This document shows positions 1 through 8,434 of a stretch of 64,000 nt of DNA, in pieces. The stretch comes from JAPHSX01 sp041554195 (GTDB taxonomy: Bacteria; Pseudomonadota; Gammaproteobacteria; Thiohalomonadales; Thiohalomonadaceae), in assembly GCA_041554195.1 (NCBI GenBank), contig JBFFMJ010000002.1:124001-188000 (forward strand), in the 5' to 3' direction. The position numbers and the translations under genes were made by a program. The notes under the pieces were generated by a model, which saw only the letters and a program-made list of their open reading frames with translations, searched no databases and had not been told where the DNA came from. The stretch's first letter is position 1. Each line of letters begins with the position of its first letter.

Positions 1-1126
1 GAACTGGCTCAAGCTGCAACACGAGTACGACTGCTTCTTCTTTGTGGCCGACTGGCATGCGCTGACCACCGAATATGATAATACCTCGATCATTCAGGAG
101 AGCGTGTGGGAGATGGTGATCGACTGGCTGGCCGCAGGGGTCAACCCCGGCTCGGCTAAGTTGTTTGTGCAGTCGATGGTGCCGGAGCATGCGGAGCTGC
201 ATCTGCTGCTCTCGATGAGCACCCCGCTGGGCTGGCTCGAACGGGTGCCGACCTACAAGGACCAGCAGGAGAAACTGAAGGAGAAAGACCTGGCGACCTA
301 CGGTTTCCTCGGTTATCCGCTGTTGCAGAGCGCAGATATCCTGATCTACCGCGCCACCCAGGTGCCGGTGGGCGAGGATCAGGTGGTGCATGTGGAGCTG
401 ACCCGCGAGGTGGCACGTCGCTTTAATCATCTTTATGGCCGTGAGCCGGGCTTCGAGGAGAAGGCCGAGGCGGCAGTAAAGAAGATGGGCAAGAAGGCGG
501 GCAAGCTCTATCACAACCTGCGCAAGGCCTTCCAGGAGCAGGGTGATCACGAGGCGCTGGAGAAGGCGCAGGCACTGCTTAATGAGCAACAGAATATCAC
601 CCTGGGTGATCGCGAGCGTCTCTTCGGCTATCTGGAGGGGGGCGGTAAGATTATCCTGCCCGAGCCGCAGGCATTGCTGACCCCCGCCTCGAAAATGCCG
701 GGGCTGGACGGACAGAAGATGTCCAAATCCTACGGCAACACTATTGCCCTGCGCGAGACCCCCGAAGATATCGAGAAGAAGCTGCGCACCATGCCTACCG
801 ATACCAAGCGGGTGCGCCGTACCGACGCGGGTAATCCGGCCGACTGCCCGGTGTGGCAACTGCACGAGGTCTACTCCAGTGATGAGGTGAAGGACTGGGT
901 GCAGCAGGGCTGTACCACTGCCGGTATCGGCTGTATCGACTGCAAGGGGCCGGTGATTGATGCGGTACAGGCCGAGCTGAAGCCGATTCAGGAGCGGGCG
1001 CAGGAGTTTATCGAGCAGCCGCAGCTGGTCCGCAATATCATTTCCGAGGGCAGCGAAGAGGCACGCGATGTGGCGCGTGAAACGCTTAATGAAGTGCGTC
1101 AGGCGATGGGCCTCTCCTACTCATAA
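1..1126 (+). CDS. trpS: Tryptophan--tRNA ligase (5' end outside window)
   Basis: Cytoplasmic class I aminoacyl-tRNA synthetase that charges tRNA-Trp. The reading frame is open from base 2, so the gene starts before the window and the N-terminal HIGH-type motif is missing. Visible: a VADWHALTTEY segment, a VGEDQVVHVELTREVARRFN segment typical of TrpS, and the KMSKS loop at 716-730. Between GREP (about 452) and LPEPQALLTP (about 656) there are some 65 extra, Lys/Glu-rich residues that short TrpS enzymes of about 334 residues lack; longer TrpS forms are known in gammaproteobacteria. The gene ends 8 bases before scpA and probably heads the scpA-scpB-rluB transcript. Confidence 0.95.
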   Translation, partial: NWLKLQHEYDCFFFVADWHALTTEYDNTSIIQESVWEMVIDWLAAGVNPGSAKLFVQSMVPEHAELHLLLSMSTPLGWLERVPTYKDQQEKLKEKDLATYGFLGYPLLQSADILIYRATQVPVGEDQVVHVELTREVARRFNHLYGREPGFEEKAEAAVKKMGKKAGKLYHNLRKAFQEQGDHEALEKAQALLNEQQNITLGDRERLFGYLEGGGKIILPEPQALLTPASKMPGLDGQKMSKSYGNTIALRETPEDIEKKLRTMPTDTKRVRRTDAGNPADCPVWQLHEVYSSDEVKDWVQQGCTTAGIGCIDCKGPVIDAVQAELKPIQERAQEFIEQPQLVRNIISEGSEEARDVARETLNEVRQAMGLSYS

Positions 1127-1134
1127 GGACGAAT

Positions 1135-1965
1135 ATGAGCGATCAGACAACACTGTCGGAGCAACACCCGCCACAGCAGGCAGAGATGCCCTTCGCCATG
1201 GTGCTGGGCTCACCGCTTACCGAGCTGCCCAAGGATCTCTACATTCCGCCCGAGGCGCTGGAGGTCTTTCTTGAGGCCTTTGAGGGGCCGCTGGACCTGC
1301 TGCTCTATCTGATCAAGCGGCAGAACCTCGACATCCTCAACATTCCCGTTGCTGAGATCACGCGTCAGTACATGGTCTATGTGGAGCTGATGACGGAGAT
1401 GCAGCTGGAGCTGGCGGGCGAATATCTGGTGATGGCGGCAATGCTGGCCGAGATTAAGTCGCGTATGTTGCTGCCACGTCCGGTCGAGGTCGAGGGCGAC
1501 GAGGACGACCCGCGCGCCGAGCTGGTGCGCCGCCTGCAGGAGTACGAACGCTACAAACAGGCCGCCGAGGATATCGACGTACTGCTACGCGTTGGTCGCG
1601 ATACCTTTAATGTCGCGATCGATACCCCGGACAAGAAGAGCGAGCGTCCGCAGCCCCACGTCGAGTTGCGCGATATGTTGCTGGCGCTGACCGATGTCAT
1701 CAACCGTTCAGAGATGTTCGCCCACCACCAGATCCAGCGCGAAACACTCTCGGTGCGAGAGCGCATGAGCCAGGTACTGGCAAAGATTAATCCCGATAGT
1801 TTTATCGAGTTTACGTCACTGTTTACCGTGGAGGAGGGGCGGCGCGGCGTGGTCGTCACCTTCATGGCGATCCTCGAGCTGATGAAGCAGTCGATGATCG
1901 AAATGATTCAGGCAGAACCCTTTGGTCCGATCCACGTTAAGGCCGTGGGTGCGAGCGAGGCATAA
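1135..1965 (+). CDS. scpA: Segregation and condensation protein A
   Basis: Kleisin subunit of the SMC-ScpAB condensin-like complex, which organises and segregates the chromosome. The 276-residue protein has the family signature FEGPLDLLLYLIKRQNLDI near residue 50, followed by PVAEITRQYMVYVE and the ScpA helix AGEYLVMAAMLAEIKSRMLLP. The C-terminal winged-helix part contains TFMAILELMKQ. The first 35 or so residues are a low-conservation extension common in gammaproteobacterial ScpA. It lies 8 bases after trpS and 9 bases before scpB, consistent with one operon. No smc gene is in the window. Confidence 0.95.
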   Translation: MSDQTTLSEQHPPQQAEMPFAMVLGSPLTELPKDLYIPPEALEVFLEAFEGPLDLLLYLIKRQNLDILNIPVAEITRQYMVYVELMTEMQLELAGEYLVMAAMLAEIKSRMLLPRPVEVEGDEDDPRAELVRRLQEYERYKQAAEDIDVLLRVGRDTFNVAIDTPDKKSERPQPHVELRDMLLALTDVINRSEMFAHHQIQRETLSVRERMSQVLAKINPDSFIEFTSLFTVEEGRRGVVVTFMAILELMKQSMIEMIQAEPFGPIHVKAVGASEA

Positions 1966-1974
1966 GAGAAAAAA

Positions 1975-2631
1975 ATGTCAGAAATTACCGAGCAACAACT
2001 GAAAAATATTATCGAGGCGGCCTTGCTCGCCGCCGGTGAGCCACTCCATGTCGAGCGCCTGCTTAGTCTGTTCGAGGAGGAGGTGCGCCCTGAAAAGAAG
2101 GCGATTGTCGCGGCCATTGAGGCACTACAGGCCGATTGCGAGGGGCGCGGTATTGAGCTGCGTGAGGTGGGCAGTGGTTATCGTTATCAGGCCAGGAGTG
2201 AGGTCTCGCGCTGGGTCTCGCGGTTGTGGGAAGAGCGTGCGCCGCGCTATTCGCGCGCCCTGCTGGAGACGCTGGCGCTGGTTGCCTACCGCCAGCCGAT
2301 CACCCGTGCCGAGATCGAGGATATCCGCGGCGTGGCCGTCAGCTCCAGCATTATGAAGACCCTGCTGGAGCGTGGCTGGGTACGTATCATCGGTCACCGC
2401 GACGTGCCGGGGCGTCCCGCACTCTATGCCTCGACCAAGGAGTTTCTCGACTACTTCAATTTGAAGAGTCTGGATGAACTGCCGACCTTGAGTGAGTTGA
2501 AGGATATCGACAAAATCAATGCAGAGCTGGATCTGCGCCTGCCCGGTGAAGGTCGTGAACTGGAGGGTGAGAGTAGCGAAGCGATCACCCTTAGCATTGC
2601 GGCCGACGCTGAGCCGGTCTGTTTCGATTAA
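1975..2631 (+). CDS. scpB: Segregation and condensation protein B
   Basis: Winged-helix partner of ScpA in the condensin-like complex. The protein is 218 residues long. Family features are the N-terminal IIEAALLAAGEPL, the central ALLETLALVAYRQPITRAEIEDIRGV, and GRPALYASTKEFLDYFNLKSLDELP near residues 140-165. An acidic tail follows. It starts 9 bases after scpA and ends 15 bases before rluB, the usual scpA-scpB-rluB arrangement in gammaproteobacteria. Confidence 0.95.
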   Translation: MSEITEQQLKNIIEAALLAAGEPLHVERLLSLFEEEVRPEKKAIVAAIEALQADCEGRGIELREVGSGYRYQARSEVSRWVSRLWEERAPRYSRALLETLALVAYRQPITRAEIEDIRGVAVSSSIMKTLLERGWVRIIGHRDVPGRPALYASTKEFLDYFNLKSLDELPTLSELKDIDKINAELDLRLPGEGRELEGESSEAITLSIAADAEPVCFD

Positions 2632-2646
2632 ATACTGAGAGTATTC

Positions 2647-3483
2647 ATGAGCGAAAAGCTGCAAAAAGTACTGGCCCGTGCCGGGTTTGGATCACGCCGT
2701 GAGATGGAGCGGTGGATTGATGCCGGTCGCGTCTCGGTTAACGGCAAGACCGTCACCCTTGGCGAGCGTGTGGGGGAAGAGGATGCGGTGCGCGTTGATG
2801 GGGTGGTGGTTCCCAGGCAGAAGATGCAACAGCGTCGCTGTCGGGTGCTCGCCTATCACAAGCCGGTGGGCGAGGTGACCAGTAGCGATGACCCCGAGGG
2901 GCGTAAGACGGTGTTCGACAACCTGCCGAGAATCAGCGGCGGCCGCTGGATCGCCGTTGGCCGACTCGATATCAGCACCTCCGGGCTACTGCTCTTTACC
3001 ACCGATGGGGAGCTGGCCAACCGCCTGATGCACCCCTCCTATACGGTGGAGCGTGAATACGCGGTACGGATACTAGGCGATGTGTCAAAAGAGACCATTG
3101 CCCTGCTGAAAAAAGGGGTGGAGCTGGAGGATGGCCCTGCCCATTTTGATGAGATCCGCGACACCGGTGGCGAGGGTGCCAACCACTGGTATCATGTTAA
3201 ATTGAGTGAGGGTCGTAACCGTGAGGTGCGCCGCCTGTGGGAGTCGCAGGGGCTTACCGTGAGCCGCCTGACACGGGTCAGTTACGGCGTCATCACACTG
3301 CCGCGCTCGTTGCGCGTGGGTCGCTGGGAAGAGTTGAGCGAGCCGCTGGTCAAGGAGCTGCGTGCCAGTGTCGGTCTGGAGACCATCGAGCCCCGCGACA
3401 AGAGCCGTTTCAAGAATAGCGCCCCCGCCACCCGCAAGACCCGCCACGGCACCAGCCAGAGCAGACGCCGTCACAATAAGTAG
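2647..3483 (+). CDS. rluB: 23S rRNA pseudouridine synthase RluB-type
   Basis: Converts a uridine of 23S rRNA helix 80 to pseudouridine (position 2605 in E. coli). An N-terminal S4 RNA-binding domain (about residues 1-60, LQKVLARAGFGSRREME) is followed by the RsuA-family catalytic domain; the nucleophilic Asp is D108 in GRLDISTSGLLL. The GRNREVRRLWESQGL motif lies near residue 190. The tail is basic (SRRRHNK at the end), as is usual for RluB. The position after scpAB favours RluB over RluE or RsuA. Confidence 0.9.
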   Translation: MSEKLQKVLARAGFGSRREMERWIDAGRVSVNGKTVTLGERVGEEDAVRVDGVVVPRQKMQQRRCRVLAYHKPVGEVTSSDDPEGRKTVFDNLPRISGGRWIAVGRLDISTSGLLLFTTDGELANRLMHPSYTVEREYAVRILGDVSKETIALLKKGVELEDGPAHFDEIRDTGGEGANHWYHVKLSEGRNREVRRLWESQGLTVSRLTRVSYGVITLPRSLRVGRWEELSEPLVKELRASVGLETIEPRDKSRFKNSAPATRKTRHGTSQSRRRHNK

Positions 3484-3491
3484 CCCCCCTG

Positions 3492-4139
3492 ATGCGGCTT
3501 ATCACCGTCTACAACCGGCTGTTTAAACGCTACGGGCCACAACAGTGGTGGCCGGCCGAGACTCCCTTTGAGGTGATGGTCGGCGCGGTACTGACGCAGA
3601 ATACCGCCTGGAGCAATGTCGAGAAGGCGATCACCAATCTAAAGTCCGCCGGGGCCCTGAGTCCCGAGGCGATCTGCGCGGCTGAGCACGACACCCTGGC
3701 CGCCTGGTTGCGCCCCTCCGGTTACTTCAATATCAAGGCAAAGCGGCTCAAAAACTATTGCCACTGGTATCTTCAGCAGGGTGGTTTAGACAGTTTAAAA
3801 CAATTGCCGGATCAGGCCTTGCGTCATGCGGTGTTGTCGGTAAACGGGGTCGGCCACGAGACCGCCGACGATATTCTGCTCTATGCCTTTGAACGCCCCG
3901 TATTTGTGATCGATGCCTATACCCGGCGCATCTTCTCCCGTCTCGGTCTGATTGAGCACGATGCGGGTTATGAGACGCTACGCCACCATTTTGAGCAGCA
4001 GTTACATCAGGAGCCGGGGCGTGTGGCGTTGTTCAATGAGTATCACGCCCTGATTGTGATACACGCCAAGGAACACTGTCGAGTTAAGCCGCAATGCAGG
4101 GCTTGTCCGTTACGTCGTGGCTGTGCCGCTAAACTGTAA
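3492..4139 (+). CDS. Endonuclease III-related HhH-GPD protein with FeS cluster
   Basis: A 215-residue helix-hairpin-helix/GPD base-excision glycosylase-like protein. Visible are the N-terminal FEVMVGAVLTQNTAWSNVEKA, the HhH motif VNGVGHETADDILLYA, the conserved Asp of FVIDAYTRRIFSRLG, and a C-terminal C-x5-C-x2-C-x5-C cluster that would bind 4Fe-4S. In Nth the hairpin carries a catalytic Lys (GVGRKTA); here the equivalent position is Glu (GVGHETA). A bifunctional AP-lyase mechanism is therefore unlikely, and the protein fits the endonuclease III-related group (COG2231 type) of unsettled substrate. It starts 8 bases after rluB. Confidence 0.85.
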   Translation: MRLITVYNRLFKRYGPQQWWPAETPFEVMVGAVLTQNTAWSNVEKAITNLKSAGALSPEAICAAEHDTLAAWLRPSGYFNIKAKRLKNYCHWYLQQGGLDSLKQLPDQALRHAVLSVNGVGHETADDILLYAFERPVFVIDAYTRRIFSRLGLIEHDAGYETLRHHFEQQLHQEPGRVALFNEYHALIVIHAKEHCRVKPQCRACPLRRGCAAKL

Positions 4140-4160
4140 GCCGAGGGTATGGAGAGCGTT

Positions 4161-4625
4161 ATGAGTGATGAGCAGTTTCTAAGAGAGGCGATTGCGCTGG
4201 CGGAAGCTTCCGTTGCGCAGGGAGGGGGTCCCTTTGGTGCCGTGGTGGTAAAACAGGGTGAGATCATCGGGCGCGGTACGAATAGTGTCACCCTGAATAA
4301 TGATCCCACGGCCCACGCCGAGGTAACGGCGATACGCCAGGCCTGCCAGTCGATTAATGACTTCTCGCTTGAAGGGGCGACACTCTACGCCAGCTGCGAG
4401 CCGTGCCCGATGTGTCTCTCCGCCATCTACTGGGCACGGCTGGGGCGCGTGGTCTACGCTGCCACGCACGAGCAGGCCGCTGAGGCCGGTTTTGATGACA
4501 GTTTGATTGCCCGTGAAATGACACTGCCGCTGGAGCAGCGGCAGTTGCTGATGCAGAAATCTTCTCTCGATGGCGCTACGCCATTCAGAAAATGGCAGGC
4601 CAAAGAGGACAAGATCTTCTACTGA
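4161..4625 (+). CDS. guaD: Guanine deaminase, CDA-fold (GuaD-type)
   Basis: Cytosolic zinc enzyme predicted to deaminate guanine to xanthine. The cytidine-deaminase-like fold is shown by AHAEV (His ligand and catalytic Glu) and CEPCPMCLSAI (two Cys ligands). The C-terminal WQAKEDKIFY resembles the Bacillus-type GuaD tail, which favours guanine deaminase over TadA. Two in-frame ATGs exist; the second (4161) is chosen because GGAG at 4151-4154 sits 6 bases upstream, whereas the first at 4149 has its purine stretch only one base away. TadA-like tRNA deaminase activity cannot be fully excluded. Confidence 0.8.
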   Translation: MSDEQFLREAIALAEASVAQGGGPFGAVVVKQGEIIGRGTNSVTLNNDPTAHAEVTAIRQACQSINDFSLEGATLYASCEPCPMCLSAIYWARLGRVVYAATHEQAAEAGFDDSLIAREMTLPLEQRQLLMQKSSLDGATPFRKWQAKEDKIFY

Positions 4626-4642
4626 GCCTTACTCTTCGTAAT

Positions 4643-4738
4643 GCCTTATCGGGTTTCTGCCCAGGGCCTTGGCCCGATAAACGGGCTTGCCGTTGCGGTG
4701 ACAGAAAACCGGCGTCGGTTGCCAACGCCGGATAAGGC
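4643..4738. repeat. Nested hairpins between convergent guaD and yciK
   Basis: Two inverted repeats fill the convergent intergenic region. Stem 1 pairs TTATCGGG (4646-4653) with CCCGATAA (4673-4680). Stem 2 pairs CCGGCGT (4709-4715) with ACGCCGG (4725-4731). An outer pair GCCTTAT (4643-4649) / ATAAGGC (4732-4738) could close both in a long-range structure. There is no T-run, so a classical intrinsic terminator is not evident; it looks more like a REP-type palindromic unit or a bidirectional transcription barrier. Confidence 0.45.
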
Positions 4739-5491
4739 CTACTGGGCGTTGAACTGCTGTCCGCTCACGCCCTTGCTGTCGGGGCCGAGCAGGTAGAGGT
4801 AGGTGGCGAGGATCTCGTCGGGCTTCGGCAGGGTGTTGGGGTCTTCGCCGGGATAGGCGCGGGCACGCATGGTGGTGCGGGTGGCACCGGGGTTGAGGCT
4901 GTTGGCGCGTATCGCGGTGTTGCTCTCCAGCTCGTCGGCGAGGATTTGCATCATATTCTCATTGGCCGCCTTGGAGATCGCATAGGCCCCCCAGTAGGCG
5001 CGGCCCTTACGGCCAACGCTGGAGCTGGTGAAGATCACCGAGGCATCCTCCGATTTTTTCAGCAGATCCAGACAGGCACGGGTCATCAGGAAGGGGGCGT
5101 TGAGGTTGACCTGCATTACCTTGGCCCACTGCTCGATGTCATATTGCCCCAGCGGGGTGAGGGTGCCGAGCAGCGAGGCGTTGTGCAGCAGCCCATCAAG
5201 CCGCCCGAACTCCTGTTCGATGGTGGTCGCCAGATCGTCGTAGTCCTTGGGGGCGGCCCCCTCCAGATTCATCGGATAGATCGCCGCCTGCGGGTGACCG
5301 GCCTGCTCTATGGCATCGTAGACGTTCTCCAGCTTGCGGGTGGTACGACCCAGCAGGATCACCGTGGCACCGTGGGCGGCACAGGCTTTGGCCGCGGCGG
5401 CACCAATGCCGTCACCGGCCCCGGTGATGAGGATGACGCGTCCGGCCAGAAGGTCTGGTCGGGCCTGATAATCTTTCATGGTCTCTGGCAT
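4739..5491 (-). CDS. yciK: YciK-type short-chain dehydrogenase
   Basis: NAD(P)-dependent SDR-family oxidoreductase of unknown substrate. The N-terminus has the Rossmann glycine motif VILITGAGDGIG, and the centre has the NAS motif (LHNASLLG), the catalytic Ser (FTSSSVGRKG) and YAISK. It matches the YciK group from YQARPDLL through to GVSGQQFNAQ. The start is uncertain between 5491 (MPETMKDY) and 5479 (MKDYQ), the latter aligning with the E. coli YciK start; neither has a strong Shine-Dalgarno. Upstream in-frame codons to 5554 overlap hpnE and are unlikely. In Pseudomonas this gene follows ubiG-mupP; here the hpn block lies between them. Confidence 0.85.
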   Translation of the reverse strand: MPETMKDYQARPDLLAGRVILITGAGDGIGAAAAKACAAHGATVILLGRTTRKLENVYDAIEQAGHPQAAIYPMNLEGAAPKDYDDLATTIEQEFGRLDGLLHNASLLGTLTPLGQYDIEQWAKVMQVNLNAPFLMTRACLDLLKKSEDASVIFTSSSVGRKGRAYWGAYAISKAANENMMQILADELESNTAIRANSLNPGATRTTMRARAYPGEDPNTLPKPDEILATYLYLLGPDSKGVSGQQFNAQ

Positions 5492-5522
5492 GAGGGGTCT
5501 CGTTCTCTCAAATGGGATCAGG

Positions 5523-6833
5523 TTATTGTCGCTGCGCAATGAGGCGGCGGGCACATTCTACACCACTGCGCACTGCTCCTTCGAGGGTTGCAGGGTAGCC
5601 GGTGTCAGTATAGTCGCCCGCCAACCATAAACCCTTAACCGGTGTGGAATTTCCGGGGCGGTGCGCCTCAATACCGACTGAACACTCGAAGGTGGCGCGT
5701 TTCTCACTGATCACGCGGCTCTCAACAGGTTGCGGCCACTGCGGGAACTGTTGTGCAAGCTCCTCCAGTACATGGGCGGTGAGTCGCTCATGGCTCCAAC
5801 CACTGTGCTCCCCCTCGGCGCTGATCACCACGGCGATAAGGCCGGGCTGGCCACAGTGGTGGCGGTCAAACAGCCACTGCGTGACGGTGCCGCTTAGCCC
5901 CAGCATTGGCTCCTCCAGGCGGTGCTCAGCCGGATATTGCAGGTAGAGGGTGGTGATCGGTTGCTCGCCGAGAGTGGCGAGCTGCGTGTTTATGGTGTTC
6001 AGTGCCTCGTGTCCCTTTAACAGTCGTGCGGCGGCGTGGGGGGCGGTGGCGAGTATGAGCTCACTACAGGCGTGGCGTTCACCTGAAATAGTGACGGCTT
6101 CAAGCTGGTTATTGGCAATATGCAGTATCTCGGCGCGCTGGCGCAGATGGATCGGGCAATCGTGCCGTTGCAGGTAGGTCGCTGCCCGCTGTGGGAACAG
6201 CTCTCCCAGCGGCTCCTTTGGTATCAGCAGGTCGGCATCGTGCTGGTGACGGGTGAAGCTATCTTTTAATACCCGAAGAAAGAGCAGTGCCGAAGCCTTG
6301 TCAATAGGGGTGTTGAGGGTGGCGATGCAGAGCGGCTCCCAGAAGCGGCGAATGATCGTCTCGCCCTGTTTGTGTTGTTGCAGCAGCGCGGCAACGCTGA
6401 TGTCGTGCTTCAGCGAAAAGCCGGTCAGCATCAGGCGCAGGCTCATCATCAGGGCACGCAGGCGCTCTTGAACACTTAGCCCCTCTGCGCTGAGCTGTGC
6501 CCAGGCCAGATGGAGCGGGGCGGGCAGGGCGGGGGCTTGCATCAGCAGCGCCTCATCGCCTTCCAGCACCTTGAGCCGCAGTCGGATACGCAACAGTACC
6601 TCGGCCTCTGGTGTGCCCATCATTGCCAGCAGGCGCAGGATCTCGGTATAGGCCCCGATCAGCAGATGCTGCCCGTTATCGACAGTCAGTTCACCAAAGG
6701 GGGTGTTGCGTGCCCGCCCGCCCAGGTGCGGGGCCGATTCGTAGAGGCGGATGGGGATCTTATGGGCATGGAGTTCCAGTGCGGCGGCCAGCCCGGCCCA
6801 GCCACCGCCAATGATCACCACTTCACTCTTCAT
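5523..6833 (-). CDS. hpnE: Hydroxysqualene dehydroxylase HpnE
   Basis: FAD-dependent amine oxidase-fold enzyme that converts hydroxysqualene to squalene, the third step of the HpnCDE route from farnesyl diphosphate. The protein is about 436 residues from this start. The FAD Rossmann motif GGGWAGLAAALEL is at the N-terminus, GGRAR follows at about residue 40, and the C-terminal FAD motif is LWLAGDYTDTGYPATLEGAVRSG. The start ATG at 6833 overlaps the hpnD stop as ATGA, implying translational coupling; codons upstream of it are inside hpnD. Confidence 0.93.
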   Translation of the reverse strand: MKSEVVIIGGGWAGLAAALELHAHKIPIRLYESAPHLGGRARNTPFGELTVDNGQHLLIGAYTEILRLLAMMGTPEAEVLLRIRLRLKVLEGDEALLMQAPALPAPLHLAWAQLSAEGLSVQERLRALMMSLRLMLTGFSLKHDISVAALLQQHKQGETIIRRFWEPLCIATLNTPIDKASALLFLRVLKDSFTRHQHDADLLIPKEPLGELFPQRAATYLQRHDCPIHLRQRAEILHIANNQLEAVTISGERHACSELILATAPHAAARLLKGHEALNTINTQLATLGEQPITTLYLQYPAEHRLEEPMLGLSGTVTQWLFDRHHCGQPGLIAVVISAEGEHSGWSHERLTAHVLEELAQQFPQWPQPVESRVISEKRATFECSVGIEAHRPGNSTPVKGLWLAGDYTDTGYPATLEGAVRSGVECARRLIAQRQ

Positions 6834-7696
6834 GATTTGGCGCAAAGGGTGCGGTAGCGCCGCTTCTCCTGGCGCAGGCAGCGCCACACCAGCCACAACT
6901 TGCGCCAGGTCGGCAGACGTACACGCCCCTGCATCACCGGGTAGTCGCGTGCCATGATGGCCTTGAGGGTGGGGCGGTAGACCGCCGACATTAGCAGACC
7001 GCTCAACTGGCTATAGCGATCCACTTCGGGCAATTCAGACATCGCCTTTTCGTAGAAGGAGTCGGCCCGTTCCGCCTGAAAGGCGAACAGCCGCTTCATT
7101 GCCGGGGTCTCGCGTCGCTCCAGGATATCAGCCTCGCTGACGCCAAACTTGTCCATCTCATCGGCAGGCAGGTAGATACGGTTGCGCTCGGCATCTTCGG
7201 CCACATCGCGCAGGATGTTGGTCAGTTGAAAGGCTATGCCGAGGTTGTGGGCGTAGCTGAGGGTGTGACGGTCCTGAAAGCCGAAGATGGCAGCGGCCAG
7301 CAGACCCACCACCGAGGCGGCGCGATAGCAGTAGAGCGACAGCTCACTGAAGTTGGCGTAGCGGTTGCGGTCGAGATCCATCTCCATGCCGTCGATGATC
7401 TCCAGAAAGTGCTCCTCGGCCAGCTCGTATTTATCGATAAAGGGCTTGAGGGCAAGGGTGACCGGGTGTTGCGGGGAGTCGTGGTAGAGCCGTGCCACCT
7501 CCTCGCGCCACCAGCCGAGTTTTTGCCGCGCCACGGTCTCCTCCTTGCACTCATCGACCACGTCGTCCACCTCGCGGCAGAAGGCGTAGAGGGCGGTGAT
7601 GGCGAGACGCCGCTGTGGGGTGAGAAAGCGAAAGCTGATGCTGAAGCTGGAGCCGCTGGCGGCGGTCTTTTCGGCGCAATACTGATCTGGGCTCAT
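6830..7696 (-). CDS. hpnD: Presqualene diphosphate synthase HpnD
   Basis: Trans-isoprenyl diphosphate synthase-fold enzyme joining two farnesyl diphosphates into presqualene diphosphate. The first Asp-rich motif is REVDDVVDE (near residue 45) and the second is NILRDVAEDAERNRIYLP (near residue 165); both bind Mg-diphosphate. Length (288) is normal. It precedes hpnE with a 4-base ATGA overlap and is divergent from cysC across about 105 bases, which must hold promoters for both directions. Confidence 0.93.
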   Translation of the reverse strand: MSPDQYCAEKTAASGSSFSISFRFLTPQRRLAITALYAFCREVDDVVDECKEETVARQKLGWWREEVARLYHDSPQHPVTLALKPFIDKYELAEEHFLEIIDGMEMDLDRNRYANFSELSLYCYRAASVVGLLAAAIFGFQDRHTLSYAHNLGIAFQLTNILRDVAEDAERNRIYLPADEMDKFGVSEADILERRETPAMKRLFAFQAERADSFYEKAMSELPEVDRYSQLSGLLMSAVYRPTLKAIMARDYPVMQGRVRLPTWRKLWLVWRCLRQEKRRYRTLCAKS

Positions 7697-7801
7697 GGAG
7701 TCACTGGGTCGCTACATTCGGATGCTAGGTTTTATGTGGTGCTAAAGGTATCATATCGCGCTTTGGTTTTAACCCAATCTATAGATGCAAGGTTGTTATA
7801 G

Positions 7802-8434
7802 ATGTCAGATACGAGCAGCAATGTGGTGTGGCACCACGCCACCGTAACCCGTCAGCGCCGTGAAGAGTTGAATGGCCACAAGAGCGTGATCCTCTGGTTT
7901 ACCGGCCTCTCGGGCGCGGGAAAATCGACCCTGGCCCATGCGGTAGAGGAGCAGTTGCATCAGAACCATTGCCGCACCTTTGTCTTTGATGGTGACAATG
8001 TGCGCCACGGCCTGTGTGGCGATCTCACCTTCTCTATTGAGGACCGTACGGAGAACATCCGCCGTGTTGGCGAGATGAGCAAACTGTTTCTTGAGGCGGG
8101 GGTGATCGCGCTGACTGCCTTTATCTCGCCGCTGCGTGAGGATCGCGAGCGGGTACGCTCTCTGGTGCCGCATGGTGATTTTCTCGAGGTCTACTGTCGT
8201 TGCGGTATCGAGACCTGTGAGTCGCGCGATGTGAAGGGGCTCTATAAGAAGGCCCGAGCAGGCGAAATTAAGGAATTTACCGGCATCTCCTCACCCTACG
8301 AGGAGCCGCAAAATGCGGAAATCGTCGTCAATACCGACAAGCTCTCACTGGAGGCAAGCGTCGCCAAGGTGATCTCGCACCTGTGTGAGCGCGGCATTAT
8401 CCCCGGTGGCTGTATGACCTCGAACGCTGAGTAG
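7802..8434 (+). CDS. cysC: Adenylyl-sulfate (APS) kinase
   Basis: Phosphorylates APS to PAPS for sulfate assimilation or sulfation. The Walker A motif GLSGAGKST is at residues 35-43, followed by FDGDNVRHGLCGDL (substrate-binding DGDN), RTENIRRVGEM, FISPLREDRERVR, and the ARAGEIKEFTGISSPYEEP segment. Length 210 is typical. It is a single gene lying plus-strand between the minus-strand hpnD and hpnC, and its stop abuts the hpnC stop (8434/8435). No cysD, cysN or cysH is nearby. PAPS could also feed the sulfotransferase-like protein at 29.7 kb; that link is speculative. Confidence 0.95.
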   Translation: MSDTSSNVVWHHATVTRQRREELNGHKSVILWFTGLSGAGKSTLAHAVEEQLHQNHCRTFVFDGDNVRHGLCGDLTFSIEDRTENIRRVGEMSKLFLEAGVIALTAFISPLREDRERVRSLVPHGDFLEVYCRCGIETCESRDVKGLYKKARAGEIKEFTGISSPYEEPQNAEIVVNTDKLSLEASVAKVISHLCERGIIPGGCMTSNAE

